Shown piece after piece: positions 6,534 to 7,055 of a stretch of 7,055 nucleotides of DNA. Position numbers and translations under genes: made by a program. Each line of letters begins with the position of its first letter. Within the stretch, counting starts at the first letter, position 1. The DNA comes from Acidocella sp. Lineage in GTDB: Bacteria > Pseudomonadota > Alphaproteobacteria > Acetobacterales > Acetobacteraceae. The DNA is taken from contig JAQNCU010000148.1 of assembly GCA_029077775.1 (NCBI GenBank), positions 1-7,055 of the forward strand. The letters run 5' to 3'. Under the pieces are notes generated by a model. That model saw only the letters and a program-made list of their open reading frames with translations. It ran no database searches and was not told the DNA's origin.

Positions 6534-6680
6534 GCAGATTTTGCGTGAACGTCACCATCATCAACGAATCGTGAGACGGCTTCGGGCCGAGTCACACCCA
6601 ATGATTGTCTGAATTTTCAAAATTTTTAGGTGACGTAAAAATATTCAAAAGTCAGTTAAATATTTAATTATGACTATATT

Positions 6681-6700
6681 ACGATCATTAACGATTATAA
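6681..6700 (+). promoter_or_regulatory. Tandem 10-bp direct repeat near the regulator gene
   Basis: ACGATCATTA (6681-6690) is followed at once by ACGATTATAA (6691-6700), matching at 8 of 10 positions. The first shares CGATCAT with the two repeats at 6506 and 6527. It lies about 140 bases before the regulator start, where an autoregulatory site could be. Confidence 0.35.
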
Positions 6701-6825
6701 AATAAACAATTTATGCCTGTTTAAAGACAGAATTTCAGTATAGAGCCTAAATTATATGCTTATTGAATCAGTGTTTTTAACATGGCATGGTCGTTATTCG
6801 GGTATTGTAATTCGTGGATCGTCAT

Positions 6826-6831
6826 AGGGGA
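6826..6831 (+). promoter_or_regulatory. Ribosome-binding site deciding a TTG start
   Basis: AGGGGA is followed by TTGAAATTG. Two in-frame TTG codons lie at 6832 and 6838; only the second has the 6-base gap seen at the other two genes of this locus, so TTG 6838 was taken as the start of the regulator. Confidence 0.6.
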
Positions 6832-6837
6832 TTGAAA

Positions 6838-7055
6838 TTGTCTAACCACGTCGCCCGCTGGGCGATCGCAATAAGACTGAGCAACAAGCCAGCCTATGCC
6901 GCTATCGCTGATGCCATCAATGATGACATACAATCAGGTAGATTGGCCGCAAACCAGTTTCTCCCACCGTTAAGGACGCTCGCGAAGGCGCTCGATCTCA
7001 ATTTCACAACAGTTGCGCGGGGCTATGCCGAGGCCCAAAGGCTTGGGCTGGTGGA
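6838..7055 (+). CDS. MocR/GntR-family transcriptional regulator, N-terminal part
   Basis: The first 72 residues are present and the gene runs off the right edge. Residues 18-72 form a GntR winged helix-turn-helix: PAYAAIADAINDDIQSGRL (18-36), LPPLRTLAKALDL (42-54) and TTVARGYAEAQRLGLV (57-72). The YxxIADAIxxDIxSGRL and LPPxRxLA pattern with TVxRxYxEAxRxGLV is typical of MocR-subfamily proteins, in which this DNA-binding domain is fused to a PLP-binding fold-type I aminotransferase-like domain. That second domain is outside the window, so the MocR rather than plain GntR call is partly inference. Start codon TTG 6838 is the first in this frame with a properly spaced AGGGGA; no ATG lies before the conserved domain. 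The gene is divergent from the porin and probably controls it and itself. Confidence 0.82.
   Translation, partial: MSNHVARWAIAIRLSNKPAYAAIADAINDDIQSGRLAANQFLPPLRTLAKALDLNFTTVARGYAEAQRLGLV

Larger units (their letters stand above)
6376..6825. other. AT-rich divergent intergenic region
   Basis: This stretch between the porin and the divergent regulator has no convincing gene in any frame. It must hold the 5' untranslated regions and promoters of both genes. It is markedly AT-rich from about 6480 to 6780 and carries several symmetric or repeated motifs, described separately. A - strand TACAAT (6489 down to 6484) could be a porin -10 box, but no matching -35 sits at 17 bases. TTAAAA with TTGCAC 17 bases upstream is an alternative. 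For the regulator no clear -35/-10 pair could be assigned. Confidence 0.6.

Overview
The window looks like the chromosome of a GC-rich alphaproteobacterium, probably of the Acetobacteraceae or a near relative. The grounds are the IF-2 amino terminus (a SVRQSFSHGRSK-type motif), the YlxR protein of the alphaproteobacterial type, and codon use. The genus call is inference, not something the sequence proves. No rRNA, tRNA, CRISPR array or insertion sequence was seen.

Region 1 (1-4478, + strand, very GC-rich) is a translation operon. It holds the 3' end of a YlxR/DUF448 RNA-binding protein gene, infB (initiation factor IF-2), rbfA (30S ribosome maturation factor) and a Sua5-type tsaC (threonylcarbamoyl-AMP synthase for the tRNA t6A modification). 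The order ylxR-infB-rbfA is the classical one. In many proteobacteria truB follows rbfA, but here tsaC does. The infB/rbfA junction carries a 27-bp tandem repeat of about 3.5 copies. Its first copy supplies the infB stop codon, and all copies are read through in the rbfA frame as a 9-residue repeat that lengthens the RbfA amino terminus.

Region 2 (4479-4557) separates convergent transcription units. It contains a hairpin plus U-tract behind tsaC and a second, perfect 12-bp stem-loop without a U-tract.

Region 3 (4558-7055, visibly lower GC) looks like an accessory transport locus. On the - strand a signal-peptide-bearing outer-membrane beta-barrel protein (bbp2/OmpL-like porin) is followed by a small DUF1097-like inner-membrane protein. 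Divergently, on the + strand, begins a MocR/GntR-type regulator cut off by the window edge. The AT-rich intergenic region of about 475 bp between them is full of symmetric and repeated motifs: a 41-bp concentric palindrome, ATCATT/AATGAT boxes, and direct repeats at 10- and 21-bp offsets. These are good candidates for the regulator's operators. All three genes carry the same AGGGGA ribosome-binding site 6 nt before the chosen start. The working picture is a PLP-dependent-type regulator controlling a two-gene outer/inner membrane uptake unit for an unknown small solute.
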